Source: Diaporthe sp. PMI_573
Taxonomy: Eukaryota; Ascomycota; Sordariomycetes; Diaporthales; Diaporthaceae
Length of the DNA: 64,000 nucleotides
Direction of reading: 5' to 3'
Assembly: GCA_021399435.1 (NCBI GenBank)
Contig: JAJTUP010000016.1
Location: 434,001-498,000 of the forward strand
Shown: one piece after another, positions 21,524-33,183 of the stretch
Layout of the letters: every line of letters begins with the position of its first letter
Numbering within the stretch: position 1 is the stretch's first letter
Made by a program: the position numbers and the translations under genes
The notes under the pieces: generated by a model
Database searches by the model: none
What the model was told of the DNA's origin: nothing
The model's input: the letters and a program-made list of their open reading frames with translations, nothing else

Positions 21524-22435
21524 TTAAAAGTCCATCTTTAGCTTGAGCTTGTCCCCCTCAACGATCTCGTCTCTCTTTCCCATAAGCTCTTCCATATCCC
21601 AGTGGCAGCTGACATACCTTCCGCCAAGCCACTCCCTACGCTCCGCCGCCAACCATGCAATCGTATCACCAGGCATATCCGCACGATGAGGGAACCTATC
21701 CCGCATGCTGTCAGGCAGATTTCCTTCGCTTAATTTGGTCTTTATCGCACCAGGGTTGACGCAAAATGTCAGGAGCCCCTGATCGTCGTATTCCACCTGC
21801 AGCGACTCAGTCCACCTCAGCACCGCAAGCTTCGAGCTCCGATAGCTGGCGCCGCCGGGACGGATGCTCAGTGCGCCGGAGGACGCGAGATTGATCATGG
21901 TGCAGAGACCACCAGCGTTGGCACGTGTGTACTGCAGCATGGGGAGGAATGCGCGCGCCATGTTGTGGAGGCCATGAATGTTGACTTCCCACGTCCGCCA
22001 ATACACGTCCGGGTCTGAGTCGAGGAAAGATACGTTTGGTTCCATGTGGGCGGCATTGTTGACCACGATGTCCAGGCGCTCGCCGAAGGCCTGTGACACA
22101 AGTCCGTGCATCGCTTGAACGCTGGCCGGCTGCGAAATGTCGACCGTGCAGCTGATCACCTTTGGTGAAGGGCGCCCCGCATCCACCGCGGCCTGCTTCA
22201 GCTTCTCGACGAGGCCATCTGCCACGCCATGTAGGTCGACCACCGCTATCGCAGCGGCACCGCCACGCGCGAAAGCTGTGGCTGTGGCGTATCCGACCCC
22301 GTCCTCCCAGGCTGCTCCCGTGATGAGAACATGCTTGCCCGTCAGGTTCAGCTTCAGCGGCGAGATGTAATCGTATGTTGTGGCATGGATCGTTTTGGTG
22401 AAATATCCGCCCGAGTTCGTTCGATTAACCGCCAT
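21524..22435 (-). CDS. Short-chain dehydrogenase/reductase, 303 aa
   Basis: This single-exon SDR starts with a short leader (YDYISPLKLNLTGKHVLITG) common in fungal members. The cofactor loop (residues 39-48, TGAAWEDGVG) carries an insertion compared with the standard TGxxxGIG. NNAA is at 126-129, the catalytic serine at about 185, and Y198-x3-K202 follows in YRSSK. It is probably an NAD(P)-dependent alcohol or diol dehydrogenase or ketoreductase in the cytosol. It is read in the same direction as the Rieske gene and marks the apparent right edge of the catabolic cluster. A cis-dihydrodiol dehydrogenase role paired with the Rieske enzyme is attractive but unproven. Confidence 0.88.
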   Translation of the reverse strand: MAVNRTNSGGYFTKTIHATTYDYISPLKLNLTGKHVLITGAAWEDGVGYATATAFARGGAAAIAVVDLHGVADGLVEKLKQAAVDAGRPSPKVISCTVDISQPASVQAMHGLVSQAFGERLDIVVNNAAHMEPNVSFLDSDPDVYWRTWEVNIHGLHNMARAFLPMLQYTRANAGGLCTMINLASSGALSIRPGGASYRSSKLAVLRWTESLQVEYDDQGLLTFCVNPGAIKTKLSEGNLPDSMRDRFPHRADMPGDTIAWLAAERREWLGGRYVSCHWDMEELMGKRDEIVEGDKLKLKMDF

Positions 22436-22977
22436 TGTTTACTTCCTGAAAAAGTGCTTAGGTACGCTTGTGGTCAGGGAAAAGAAGGCGTCGGTGTATG
22501 CTTGTAGTCTAGGTGACGATTGGTGCGTCTGCAAACCAGTAAATCAACAGTCTGAAATTGACCAAGTCGTTGACCGCGAGACGTTGGATGGCAAACGTCG
22601 TTATCTGTCCTGGAGTGGATAAACAATTTGACCGCTTCAGCCTCATGCCGACTACCGTTTCTTCCCGAGTTTCGGAACACCCGCACCCTCTGATCACTAA
22701 TCATACCCTGCCCCTGCATATACCCATCGTTTGGTGACCATCACGCGCCTGCCTTCTAGTGACCGAGTTTCAGTGTGTACAGGAACAAGCGCAACCTGAA
22801 CTGCCGCGAGATACCCTTGCTTTCCATCCCGGGCCCTGGCGCAAATGCTGTATTGGCATAGTAGCCAATTCCCGAGCTATGGGCTCGAGCCATTCATACA
22901 ACTCAAGTGCTTACCAGCTAGCCTAGCAACGTTGACAACCAATTTGATATCAAAGGACGGGCAGGCCGTGTGAAAGT
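22436..22977. other. Intergenic region at right edge of catabolic cluster
   Basis: It holds the presumed promoter of the second SDR. Scattered CCG and CGG triplets occur near 22650-22690, but none in the cluster's CGG-N5-CGGCCG arrangement. No gene is seen. Confidence 0.4.
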
Positions 22978-23875
22978 TTGACACCTTCCTTAAATGAAGC
23001 ACCTTTACAAGATTCGCACCTGACCACGCGCACACATTCCTCTACCCCAAGACCGGTTCCAGTGGCCAAAGATAAACCGGACTCTGGAATAGACGTAGAG
23101 GTTTCAGAAGAGGAATTGGACGAGGAAATTGATCACATCTGCGAACTTTGGCAGGAAATAGATGGGGAATGCGAACGGCTTGATACATATGCAACAACCA
23201 GCTCTCGTAAATCTCACGCACCTCTGCTATATCCAATAGAGATCGGTCAACTACTCAATGACGGCCGATACCAAGTCCTCCATCACCTTGGGCATGGTGG
23301 ATTCTCCACTGTCTGGATGGCAAAAGACACCAAGGGCGCCGCCAGGCACGCCAAGGCCGTCGCTCTGAAAGTCATAGCCCACGGGCATACCACTGGGACG
23401 ACCAAATCCAAGGACCTTGACCTGGAGTACCAGATGCACAAGCAGATCCAGGCCAGCAAAATCCGGCAAATCTCATCTGTTGCTTTGCCAGGATGCCTTT
23501 ACTCTTCGAGGACCAAATGCCAACCACTGCGTTCTGGTTTTGCCCTTAGCAGGCCCTGGCCTGGAGTCACTGTCAGTAACTCCGGAAATGGACGTAACTG
23601 AAAGACCTTTCAAGCATCGAATGTCCGCTGCGCAGCAACTCTTGGAAGCTGTGAAATCTTCACATCGACCTGGCTTGGTAAACAATGGTAGGTCAATCCC
23701 CCCTCCCCCCACTCCGCCTTTGTCGTCGTGGAAGCCGTGCCTCAACACTGACAATCAATCTGTAGACATTAGTACACGCAATGTGTTGTGGCAAATTAAA
23801 CCGGAATTTGATCGGAGACTGGCGCAGAACCCAGAAACGATGGGCAAGCCCAGAAAGACAGGGTTCAGGACATGA
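22978..23875 (+). pseudogene. Decayed SRPK-like protein kinase fragment
   Basis: The first part (to about 23460) encodes a kinase N-lobe: a Gly-rich loop GHGGFSTVW and the VALKVI lysine strand. The match then continues in the next reading frame from about 23460, with a GPNANHCVLVLPL segment and, after an apparent short intron (about 23685-23765), a DISTRNVLW catalytic-loop segment. The usual His of the H-x-D motif is replaced by Asn. No ATG opens the frame near the start, and the sequence stops shortly after the catalytic loop, so the activation segment and C-lobe are missing. One frameshift, two missing ends and a changed motif make a pseudogene the best reading. It was related to fungal SR-protein-kinase-like genes. 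Confidence 0.65.
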
Positions 23876-24364
23876 TGGAAGGGCAAGGATGGAAAAAAGA
23901 TTACCGCATAATAGTATTAATATTAGCCTTTTCTAATTGAATAGGACTAATATGATTTTAAAGCTGTTAAGACTTAAAAAGTGTTTTTTAGTATTTTTAT
24001 ATAAAATTAATAGACATAATCAAATCGATATAGATATTATTAGGGGTTAGGGTTCTCGGATTTTATTTGGATTTAATAGGGGGGGTTGAAAGGTTGACGT
24101 TTGTGTGGAAATGGCGGCCGGAATGTGGGGGGGGGGGGGGGTGGGTGGCCGAGATCTGGGCCGGGCAAGTTAAAATACACAAAAGAATATTTCACGTTCA
24201 TGAGTAGTGAATAATCCTTAAATCTGTGTCATCTCTTTAAAGGCTACGACACCATTGGTTAATCCCGTGTAACATTGCTTACTATTTCTAACCTCCAAGC
24301 TGCAAGACAATGGGATCCCACATTCCGAGTTTCCCCTCCCTCTACACACTTCCGGCACCCCAAT
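23876..24364. repeat. AT-rich tract with telomere-like and poly-G runs
   Basis: About 23900-24060 is strongly AT-rich and TpA-rich, unlike its neighbours. It ends in two adjacent TTAGGG-type units (24040-24054), and a run of fifteen G follows at 24127-24141. It directly follows the broken kinase fragment. TpA-rich composition is what repeat-induced point mutation leaves, so this may be the remains of a mobile element that truncated the kinase gene; no element family can be recognised. Confidence 0.4.
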
Positions 24365-25253
24365 ATGACAGACCCCCAAAGCCCACCATCAGGGTCTCTA
24401 GGTCCCGATCCGCGACTCGCTTCACTCAGCGTCTACAACCGAGATGATATAGTGTCTCAGCTGTCTTCCTTCTACAAGTCGCTTCCACATGTCTCCTCGT
24501 CAATGATCCATCACGCCCCGGAAGACGGCTGGCCCAGCATCTCCAAATCCAGCCTCGAGGCCTGGGGGATCCACAAGACGGACAAAGCCATCGAGCTCCT
24601 GCGCCACCTCCCCTACCTCTCCGGGCGCGAACACGCCTTCGTCGCCCCCGCCGCCTTCGCCTGCGACTACCGGGTCCTCGGGACGGCCGACCAAAACACC
24701 GCACCCGGCTGGCTGTGGGGCCTCAAGTTCGACGACGCCTCGTGGCCCGGCTGGGTGGTGCAGCTGACGGCCGGCGCGGACAGGGAGGGCGCCTGCTACA
24801 TGCTGGACACGACGGACGGCACGGTGACGCGGGCCAGGTCGGTCGGGTTCCGGTTCCCCGCGTCGTACGGGGAGGACGACCCGCGCGCGTGGCGCGACAG
24901 GCTGTGCGATGACGTGACGTTGCCGCTTCAGGCGCAGCTACAGATCTGGGGGGCTGGATATCGGGACTTGATGTACCTGGCTGTGCCGTCTACTATCTCC
25001 GATTATGCCTGCCCGGGGGTTTACGTGCGGAGTGACAAGGACGGTCCTGGGTCCGTGGACTGGTCGGAGATTGAGGTAAGTGATGGTAAACATGCGGGTT
25101 TATCAATTTGTGTTCGTTAGTAATCACATTGCTAATCCATCTTAGGGGTTGAGGAAGATTTATACAGATCATGGGTGGCCAAGTGACTACCGTAAAGATG
25201 AGTGTATCAGAGCCGTTGAGCAGTGGTGGATTGGAGGGAGAAACCATACCTAG
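24365..25253 (+). CDS. Conserved uncharacterised fungal protein, 272 aa
   Basis: Coding exons are 24365-25075 and 25146-25253 (70 bp intron, phase 0). The start is the only ATG at the head of the frame. I do not recognise a named domain. The protein opens with a Pro/Ser-rich segment, then a helical region with YNRDDIVSQLSSFYKSL and a RHLPYL motif. A Trp-rich beta-like core follows (WLWGLKFDD, WPGWVVQL), and the end is a charged helix containing RAVEQWW. There is no signal peptide or membrane helix. The high GC content and consistent codon use of the middle exon support a real gene. Similar proteins of unknown function occur singly in many Pezizomycotina, as far as I recall. Confidence 0.75.
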
Positions 25254-25502
25254 GTACTAAGTCATAGGTCATGAGTGCGTAAAGCCAAAAGGCAATGCGG
25301 CTCGATAGCCGGGGGAGTTCTGGTCAGGAGCACGATGTATTTTGCGTACGAAAATACAACGGGTCTTGGGAGCAACAATATTAGCCACAGGGGCAGAGGT
25401 TCCGGCCTACGCCTTTCTACGTTGGTAGGCAGAGTTACTTCATGAGTAAAATACGCAGCTAATTGTTCATCAACCCTGTTACATTGTATGCAATTTCAAG
25501 AC

Positions 25503-27892
25503 CTAGCTCGATGCGATGCCTACACAGTAATACTCCTTGGCCCAGAGATTCGTCCCACAATTTGCCCCGTTGGCTCCCAAGACCGTGTTCCAGGTATACA
25601 GCTGGGCGTTCGAAACGCCATTCCGCGACGCGAACACATCACAGCTATCTCCATCCACTGCCATGGCGTACTTAACGCAACTGGCTATTATACCAGTCTG
25701 CGTCGGACCGGGAGCCGGCACGGGCGTCGTAGGAGTAGCAGAGGGGGCTGAAATGCCAACACAGTACCACTCCTTAGCCCAGAGCATAGTCTGGCAGTTC
25801 TGCCCGGAGCTGCCCAATACCGCATTCCATGCGTACAGCTGGGCGTTAGAGATCATATTGCGCGACGCAAAGACATCACAGGTGTCCCCGTCCGCCGCCT
25901 GCGCGAAGTTATCACAGTTGCTAACAATACCAGACTGCGTCGGACCGGGCGCCGTGGCCGGGGCCGTGGAGGTCGCGGCGGCCCGGATGCCGATGCAGTA
26001 GTACTCGCTGGCCCAGAAGTTGGTGGAGCAGTTGGCGCCGTTGAGGCCGAGCACGGGGTTCCACGCGTACAGCTGCCCGGTGCTTATGCCGTGCGCGCCG
26101 GCGAAGTCGAAGCAGGTGTCGCCGGCCTTGGCCAGTGCGAAGTTGTTGCACCCGCTCACGAGGCCGTCTTGCGTGGGAGATGGGGCGCCGGCTCCTTCGG
26201 AGGCTGAGTTCCCTGTTGTCGTTGCCGTTGATGTGGGGGTGACGATCCCTCCTTGGCCCCCTCGTTGCTGGTTGCCGGCATCTGCGTCCGTGCCTCTGTA
26301 GAGTGTCAGCCATGCCTTTTAAAATGCCTGAAGTGTTCTAGCAAGCATTTGTTGAAATGTTTTGTTGTTGATTTGAGGCTCAGCCACGGGGATCTTCACT
26401 ACGTACAATGGCGGAGGAGGTAGTACAAACGATGCTGTGGTTCCTGGGGCACTGGTTTGTTTGCCGAAACGATTAGCTATACATTCTTCCTGATATATTC
26501 CCCAGACACGCTGAACGTTGACATACGTGATACATATATACTGCCCTGCTGTTAGGTCGTCACAGAGACCTACGATATTCTTGTTCCAGCTGAGAAACTG
26601 GACTGTGGTCACCTTCAGTGTAGCAGCAAGCGCGTCACTACACGTAAAACTGTGTTAGAAATATTACAGCGAGACTTATAGGCTAAGCACATGCACTTAC
26701 CAGGTTTGACCACTCGTGACCTGCTGCAATTTGCAAGCAAGAGGCAAGCATACACTAGCACTCACAACGCAAGTATCGTTGCCTGTTCTCGCCTTCAGAT
26801 CCCCAGTTGCCACGCCGTACTGGGTTGAGAGGGAGTCGCAGCCAGAGCCGCTTGAAACCGTCTGTCCAGCACAGGTAGTGGCTGCCGGGGGAGTTGTGGT
26901 CGTGGCAGTGCTCGAGTCACCCACGTTGGCCGAGGTCAGGGGAGGTGCTGTGTCATATCCGGGCACGGCACGGATCGTGAAGTCCGGCATCTTGGTGGTA
27001 CATATATCCTCGATGTCCTGCAGCTGATCGACGAGGTAGTCTGAGTAGTCCGCCTCGGTCAAGAAGCTCGAAGTGATGCGGTTATAGAGTATCCAGATAA
27101 AACAAGGATTACACAGCTTCATGTACGCATGGTCAGCTTCTGCATAGACGATTCTGTGCAGATGGAATCGGATACTTACTGTGCTGTCGTCATATAAATT
27201 TGCCATGCGCGTGTTGTCAGCTGGGATCGACGATGAGTTCCCGCTGCAAGTGGGATCTGTCGGATTTGCAGCACAGTCGGCCCTCACAATATCGGAGCCG
27301 ACCCATTCTTGCGACTCTGTTAGACACCACTGGTGAGTGTCCGAACTATACATAGGTATCTACGTCAGACGAGCAATTCCCAAGCAGGCTTCAACGCGCT
27401 TTTCGAAGGGGTGACTGACTCAGAAGCAAGGCAGGCAACGTTGAGTCCATCAATGAAGCGATCTGCTATGGAGTATGCAGGGACAAGTTTGCCGTACGCA
27501 GTCAGATACTGATCGTAGCAGTCGTTGGTGATGCTGTCAATCCAGGTGGCCGCATCTTGTTGGCAACTCCCGCCACAAAGTGTTGTGACGTTGTCGTCTT
27601 CCCACCAGTAATTGTCAAAGTCCCCGACCATTTGAAACAATGTTTGATCACAGCTGGGAATGGTCTGATTCCTTTAGAGGATTTTATGTCAGTCTCGCAT
27701 AGTCTCCCGGTGTAAGTCTCAGGGAAAGCCGAATGGGATACTGTACAGTGACTCAATGCAGTCTGTTGATATGTTCAAAGCCTTGCTCAGTTTGTCTGGG
27801 TCCACTGGTGGATACAGATTGAATTGTGCTAGTGTAGGACGAGCCATCATGAGAACTCCCATGCAGGGGAATATGAAGGCTACGGATAACAT
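25503..27892 (-). CDS. Secreted multi-LysM protein, 648 aa
   Basis: Coding exons are 27747-27892, 27416-27671, 27180-27359, 26701-27116, 26527-26637, 26407-26451 and 25503-26295; the frame is continuous across all seven. The start has a clear signal peptide (hydrophobic to about residue 20, TLAQ cleavage-like site). A cysteine-containing N-terminal part is followed by about five LysM modules near 290-332, 333-377, 431-485, 505-560 and 585-645. The last three are close copies that share CDVFASRN-like and NAQLYAWN-like segments. LysM modules bind chitin oligomers, and secreted multi-LysM proteins of this kind may shield fungal chitin or sequester fragments. It is divergent from a GH18 chitinase with chitin-binding modules, a known pairing in ascomycetes. 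Confidence 0.88.
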
Positions 27893-29072
27893 GATGCTTG
27901 GATGCTGCAGTGTTTGTGAACGAACAGACAGTTCCTCAAAAAGGGCGCGAAGTCCCTAGAATTTGGCGAGATGAGAACCTTTCAAAGGTATGCCCTTGGA
28001 GGTGGGGAAAGGTGACGTGCTGCCCTCCTACCTGTCAGGTCATTTGAAGAATTCGAAACTCCTTCTCCTGATTGTATATCAGAAAATGAATAGACCCTAG
28101 ACAGTATTGAGATTGCACACGTTAGGCAGCCTATTCACGAGGATCTTGTAGTTCAGACGCACCATAATGTTTGCGCCAGCGTATTAGCTAACGCACCACA
28201 TAGGTCGGGCCATTGTAATGTCCAACACTTGGAGAGGGTGGTGAGGCGATTCCGAGACTCGCATTCTGCTTCCTTCTTGTGGCTTGCCAAGACCTCCAAG
28301 TAAGATGGTAATTTATCAGCTGACGAGATGCAGAAGCTTGTCTCCGCCGGTATTGCTTGTTTCTCCGCCTAGAAAGCTTGATTCTAAACCTTAAAAGCTT
28401 GTCTGATGTCTTGGCATGCGCCGGGTGTGTAACCCAATTCGCATCAGCAGCTTGTGACCGGTAAGATCCTGATGCATTAATCTTGTAAGATCGATAACAA
28501 AATAGGATTAGTTCCCATTGTGTGTCCAACACTACGTTGGGTGGTGTCGAGCAGCAGACGATAATTGGCCAACGTTATGCGCGAACAGTAGGGTCTCTCA
28601 CAGAGACAGGCCCATCGGGCCCATTTATCTAGCATATATCGCAAAAATTGATAGTCAATCTTGATGCGAGGCTCGTACAAGCTGAGTAAGAACCATTGAT
28701 CCGAGTCGGCCTAAAGATCAATAGAGCAAACTATGGGAAACACAGCATTCCAGGACAGGAAGGAAGGGTCGTCACAGATGATCATTTGATTCACCTGGCT
28801 CTGGATAGGAGGGTGTGGTGATATCGATCGTCAGGATCATGCCTCTAAGGAACGGCAGAAGTAGATTCAGATGACTGGCATCGCTCGGACTCGCTGACTT
28901 TAGTAGCAGAAGTCTGAGAAAGCACGAACTATACCGAGGGGAAGAATATGGAGTACGGAAGGACACAAATTGGTTGCCTACTCGCGAGACTTTTTCTTTG
29001 TTTTCCTTATGGAATTCACCATAGTGCTGTGATATAGTGATAGTGTCGGCACTCCGAACGAGCTCCACTGCA
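27893..29072. promoter_or_regulatory. Divergent promoter region of LysM protein and chitinase
   Basis: These 1,180 bp separate the two divergent start codons and should hold both promoters. Two antisense-type open frames at about 28188-28680 have no family resemblance. No further gene, repeat or recognisable regulatory motif is seen. Confidence 0.5.
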
Positions 29073-32000
29073 ATGTTTCAATCCTACATCCCCCTAGCAG
29101 TTTCTATCCTGCTTGTACAAATTTTATACTATGAGCTGACCCTTGCAGTTCCCTTCAATAGCATTAACGATAGACAACAAAACGCCCACTTCGAACTATC
29201 GTCGTTGAACAGGCACTCCCTAGAGAGGCGATTGCCCACGGGAACATGCAATTCAGATACACCTTGCGAGAACGCAGCTTGCTGCGGCACCAACGGCCTA
29301 TGTGGCTACTCGCCAACTGAGTGTGGAAACGGTGAGGTTTAATGCCAGAGATTCATGAGAAGCACATTAAATTCCCTAAGACTGACGCGTTTTTGCAGGG
29401 AATTGTACTTCAAATTGCGACGCCAAAGCTGCGTGTGGACAATATGGAAAACCTGGGCAGCAGAATTGCCCCCTGGATGTCTGTTGCTCACAATTTGGGT
29501 AGGTCCCAGCTGTCTTGAGGCTTGTAGCAGGGTTTTGTACCATATATTTGAGACAGCTTGGTCTTAAGTCTAACAATTCCCCTCAAGTTTCTGCGGTTCA
29601 ACCGTGAGTGTCACTTTTTTCTTGCAACGGATCCCCGACTTTCATGTTTTGGCATGTTCTAGAATGCGACACTTTAGGATCCGTAGCAGGACTAACGTCA
29701 CCATTAGAGCGACTTTTGCAACACAGGATGTCAAAAGGACTTTGGCGGATGCGGCGACGTCAAACGACCATCCTGCAATGGGAACTCGATTGCAAAGCGC
29801 ACAATCGGCTATTACGAATCCTGGTCCAACACAAGAAAATGCCAACCCGTGTCGCCTGAGGATCTGAACCTCAATGGTTTCACACACCTGAACTTTGCCT
29901 TTGCCTCCTTCGACCCTTCGAGCTTCGCCATTGCGCCCATGGACTCTAAGAGCGGTGAGCTGTTCGGCCGTTTCACCGCGTTGAAAGACACCCATCCCGG
30001 CCTCGAAACGTGGATCTCTGTGGGCGGCTGGTCTTTTACGGACCCTGGACCTACTCGCAGCGCCTTTAGTGACATGACCGGCTCTTCTGGTAACCGGCAA
30101 AAGTTCATTACGGGGCTCATCAGCTTTATGGAACAGTATGGCTTTGACGGAGTGGACCTCGACTGGGAATACCCCCAGGCCGATGACCGTGGTGGTATCA
30201 CCGCAGACAAGGACAATTACTCTGCGCTGGTGAAGGATCTGCGTGCAGCATTTGGTATGGAATATCCAAGAAACTTTAACATAGACGCGTTTCTCAGAGA
30301 TGCTGACTGGTCTTCGGTACAGGCAACAGATACGGCATCTCAATGACCTTGCCAACATCGTTTTGGTACCTCCAGCACTTTGATCTCAAGGCCATCCAGC
30401 CCAATGTAGACTGGTTTAACTTTATGTCATATGATCGTAAGTATTCTCAAATTGTAGATTAGCTTTATCACAGGCTGACTGGGACACAGTTCATGGCACG
30501 TGGGATGCCCAATCAAAGTTCCTCGGTCCTAACATCGCTCCCCACACCAACGTGACCGAGATAGACTTGGGCCTCGACCTGCTCTGGCGGGCAGGGGTCA
30601 AACCAGAGAAGGTCATAATGGGTTTCGGCTGGGTAAGTGCATTGTCAAAACTCACTGGCAGAGCTCAAGATCGCTCGCTCAAAGTTGTTTTGCTGATGAT
30701 ATCGTGCGTGTCCCCATAGTACGGGCGATCCTTCACCCTAACAGACCCATCGTGCAATACACCGAATGGTGTTTGCCAGTTCTCAGGTGGCGCAAACGAA
30801 GGTCCCTGTTCCGGTGCGAGTGGCATCCTTGATCTCCAGGAGATCAAGGATGTTATCGCACAGAAGAACGTTCAGCCTGTCTGGGACAAAGAAGCAATGG
30901 TGAAATGGATAACCTGGGATTCGAACCAGTGGATTTCCTACGATGATGACGATACTTTTGACCAGAAGCGCAAGTTCGCTAATTCTAGATGTCTCGGTGG
31001 TACCATGGTGAGCCATTGTCCTACTCCAGTACACCAGGAGTATTTCATTACCTCAATTGTTTCATTTCACTAATAATACCTCCCTTGATGGTTCAAGGTA
31101 TGGGCTATAGACCAGGTGAACCAGGCCGATGATAATGGCCTCGCTCCAGCCCCTGGCGTCACGACACAGGACCAGGAGGATGCCAAACAAATGAGCGATG
31201 ACCTTGCCGCAGGAGTAACCTGCTATACCACCGACTGTGGTAAGGATTGCAAATCAGGCACGAACGAGGTCTCTGAGATGAACGGCCAGCCGGGAAAGTT
31301 GTCGACCAACGACCGGTGTGGGAAAGGTCGGTACCGGTCCCTTTGCTGCGATGACGGCACGCGTATGGGTACGTGTACGTGGCGAGGCTACCGCGGCGTT
31401 GGCCTGTCATGTATGGGTGGCTGTGCCGACGGCGAGACGGAGATAGTGCAAGACACAAACAGTCATGATAAGGACGGCGATCGTACCTGCACCGGCGGTA
31501 TCCAGAGCTACTGTTGCAAGGGCTTCAAGCCAGCACCATCTGCGGACGACCTCAAGGATGAGGCTGAGGATGCCGCGAAGGACTTGGCTGAACAGGCAGC
31601 GGAGCAGGCTGCCCTGGATATCGCGGCCAAGGCCTTTTGTCGCATTGCTGTGCCGGCTCTGCTCGCACCTTTAGAGCTCATCGAAGCGGCTATCCCAATC
31701 ATAGGTAACCCGAAACTCTCCTCCCCTCATCCCCCTCTTTAGAAGAGGTGAGCAAGATGGCTGAGATGTTATCACAGGAGAGATCTTGGACATTGCTGAG
31801 GTTGCTGCCACACCGGCACTGATTCAGCTCTGTGTCAAAGGGGTTGAGAAAGAAGGGAAGGCGGTCTTCAAGGTCTTTGGAAAGGAGCATAGCCTTAGTA
31901 TGGATCGGCCAAAGACGACCAAAGTCTCCCGACCACCGGAGTCAAGTCATGTAAGTGCACATTCACGATCCGACATGTCTATTACCTGGCCCTGTGCTGA

Positions 32001-33183
32001 TCTTCAGGTAGACCTCAGCCAAGACACGTTCATCCTGCCCCAAGAACAGCAAAGGGCCGACTGCGAGAACAACGACCCGCAATACCACAAGACTGTTACG
32101 ACAGAAGTAATTGACCAATTTCACAGTCCTGTTCAACAGATCATATGCGACGGCGGCGGTGCCAACCCTGGAATCAACGATCACCCACAAGCTTGTTTCA
32201 ATTATGCCTCCATCTCTCGTATGAACCCCCAGTATGCTACTATTACTTGTCCATATCGCAAACCGACAGCGAGAACCCAGCGACCTGTCACGGCAGAGTT
32301 CAACGCCCAGCGCGACAGGGCACGATTTGATGGTGAACAAGGCCAGCTAGCAAACAGGCCTGTTGGTGGCTGTTCTCCTGACGAGTATCCACCAGCTGCC
32401 ATGGCGGATATCAACGACGGCTTCAGCGACCTAACTTCGACTGAGGGCGTGCATCGTGCAGTAGGGTGGGTAAACCGCGGCCAGCTAGTGCGGCTCATCG
32501 CGAGCCGCGACAACGGGCTCGCCGGCAGGATCTTCGACCAGTGCAACCCCTATGCGCCCTACACCTTGGACAACCCTCACAGGAATATCCCTGCTGGAAG
32601 GAACGGCAGGGCCGGGGTCGTCACGTATACCTCGTTCAGAGCCGTCTTCGACCGTGAGCGGTTCCAGGTCGTCACCCGCAACATGCCCAACTGGCCCGAC
32701 GACGGCATGAGCGACAACGCCTGTGCCATCTTCAACAACGGACCAGTCACGCACCCTGGCTACGCCGTGCTGAACCGCGATGCCTGGTTCAACAACCACC
32801 CCAACGAAGCAGCACTGACCGCTGCATATCGTCCTGGTGCGCTGGGGAGGCGTGAGTGGGTCGACGATATCGGCCTCGTCGTGGTCGCTGTCAACGCGAG
32901 CCATGTGGCATCACAGGGGGAGATCCAGGATGAGTTCGGCTTCGACGACTGCGCCGATGAGAAGTGCGCCAGGGAGCTCCGTGCGCTCCGCACGATCGCT
33001 CAGCAGCGGCGGGCCGAGCTGTCTCCGTCTCGGCCTACTAGGGTCGATGCTGCTGCTACACCAGCTGTCGATGTCGTAGACCAAGGCGACGACGGGACTT
33101 TGGAACCGGCAACGGAGATTGGACCCGATTCTTTGCGACCTGATGTGCCCCGGTATACTGGCAGTGTAGAGCTCAACAGATAG
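29073..33183 (+). CDS. Secreted GH18 chitinase with chitin-binding type 1 modules, 1,140 aa
   Basis: Coding exons are 29073-29331, 29399-29498, 29588-29603, 29708-30254, 30323-30436, 30490-30632, 30720-31007, 31098-31704, 31778-31950 and 32008-33183. Exon 3 is only 16 bp. The last intron (57 bp) is frame-neutral and may be retained. A signal peptide is followed by two cysteine-rich chitin-binding type 1 (CBM18) modules (about 57-130) and a GH18 barrel from about 150 to 500. The catalytic DxxDxDxE motif ends at E279 (FDGVDLDWEYP). A further cysteine-rich block, a charged amphipathic stretch, a hydrophobic AAIPIIG segment and a long C-terminal region follow. This is the layout of subgroup C chitinases, related to yeast killer-toxin chitinase subunits. 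It is presumably extracellular and acts on cell-wall chitin. Confidence 0.88.

Noticed and set aside
24040..24054. Telomere end or internal telomeric array
   Set aside because: Only two TTAGGG-type units are present, far too few for a telomere or a clear interstitial array.
28188..28680. Minus-strand open frames between the LysM and chitinase genes
   Set aside because: Basic, irregular composition without a domain; they lie in a shared promoter region.
30905..30935. TGGGATTCGAACCAGTGG, which looks like a tRNA T-arm
   Set aside because: It lies inside the chitinase exon, encodes conserved sequence there, and has no matching A box or stem.
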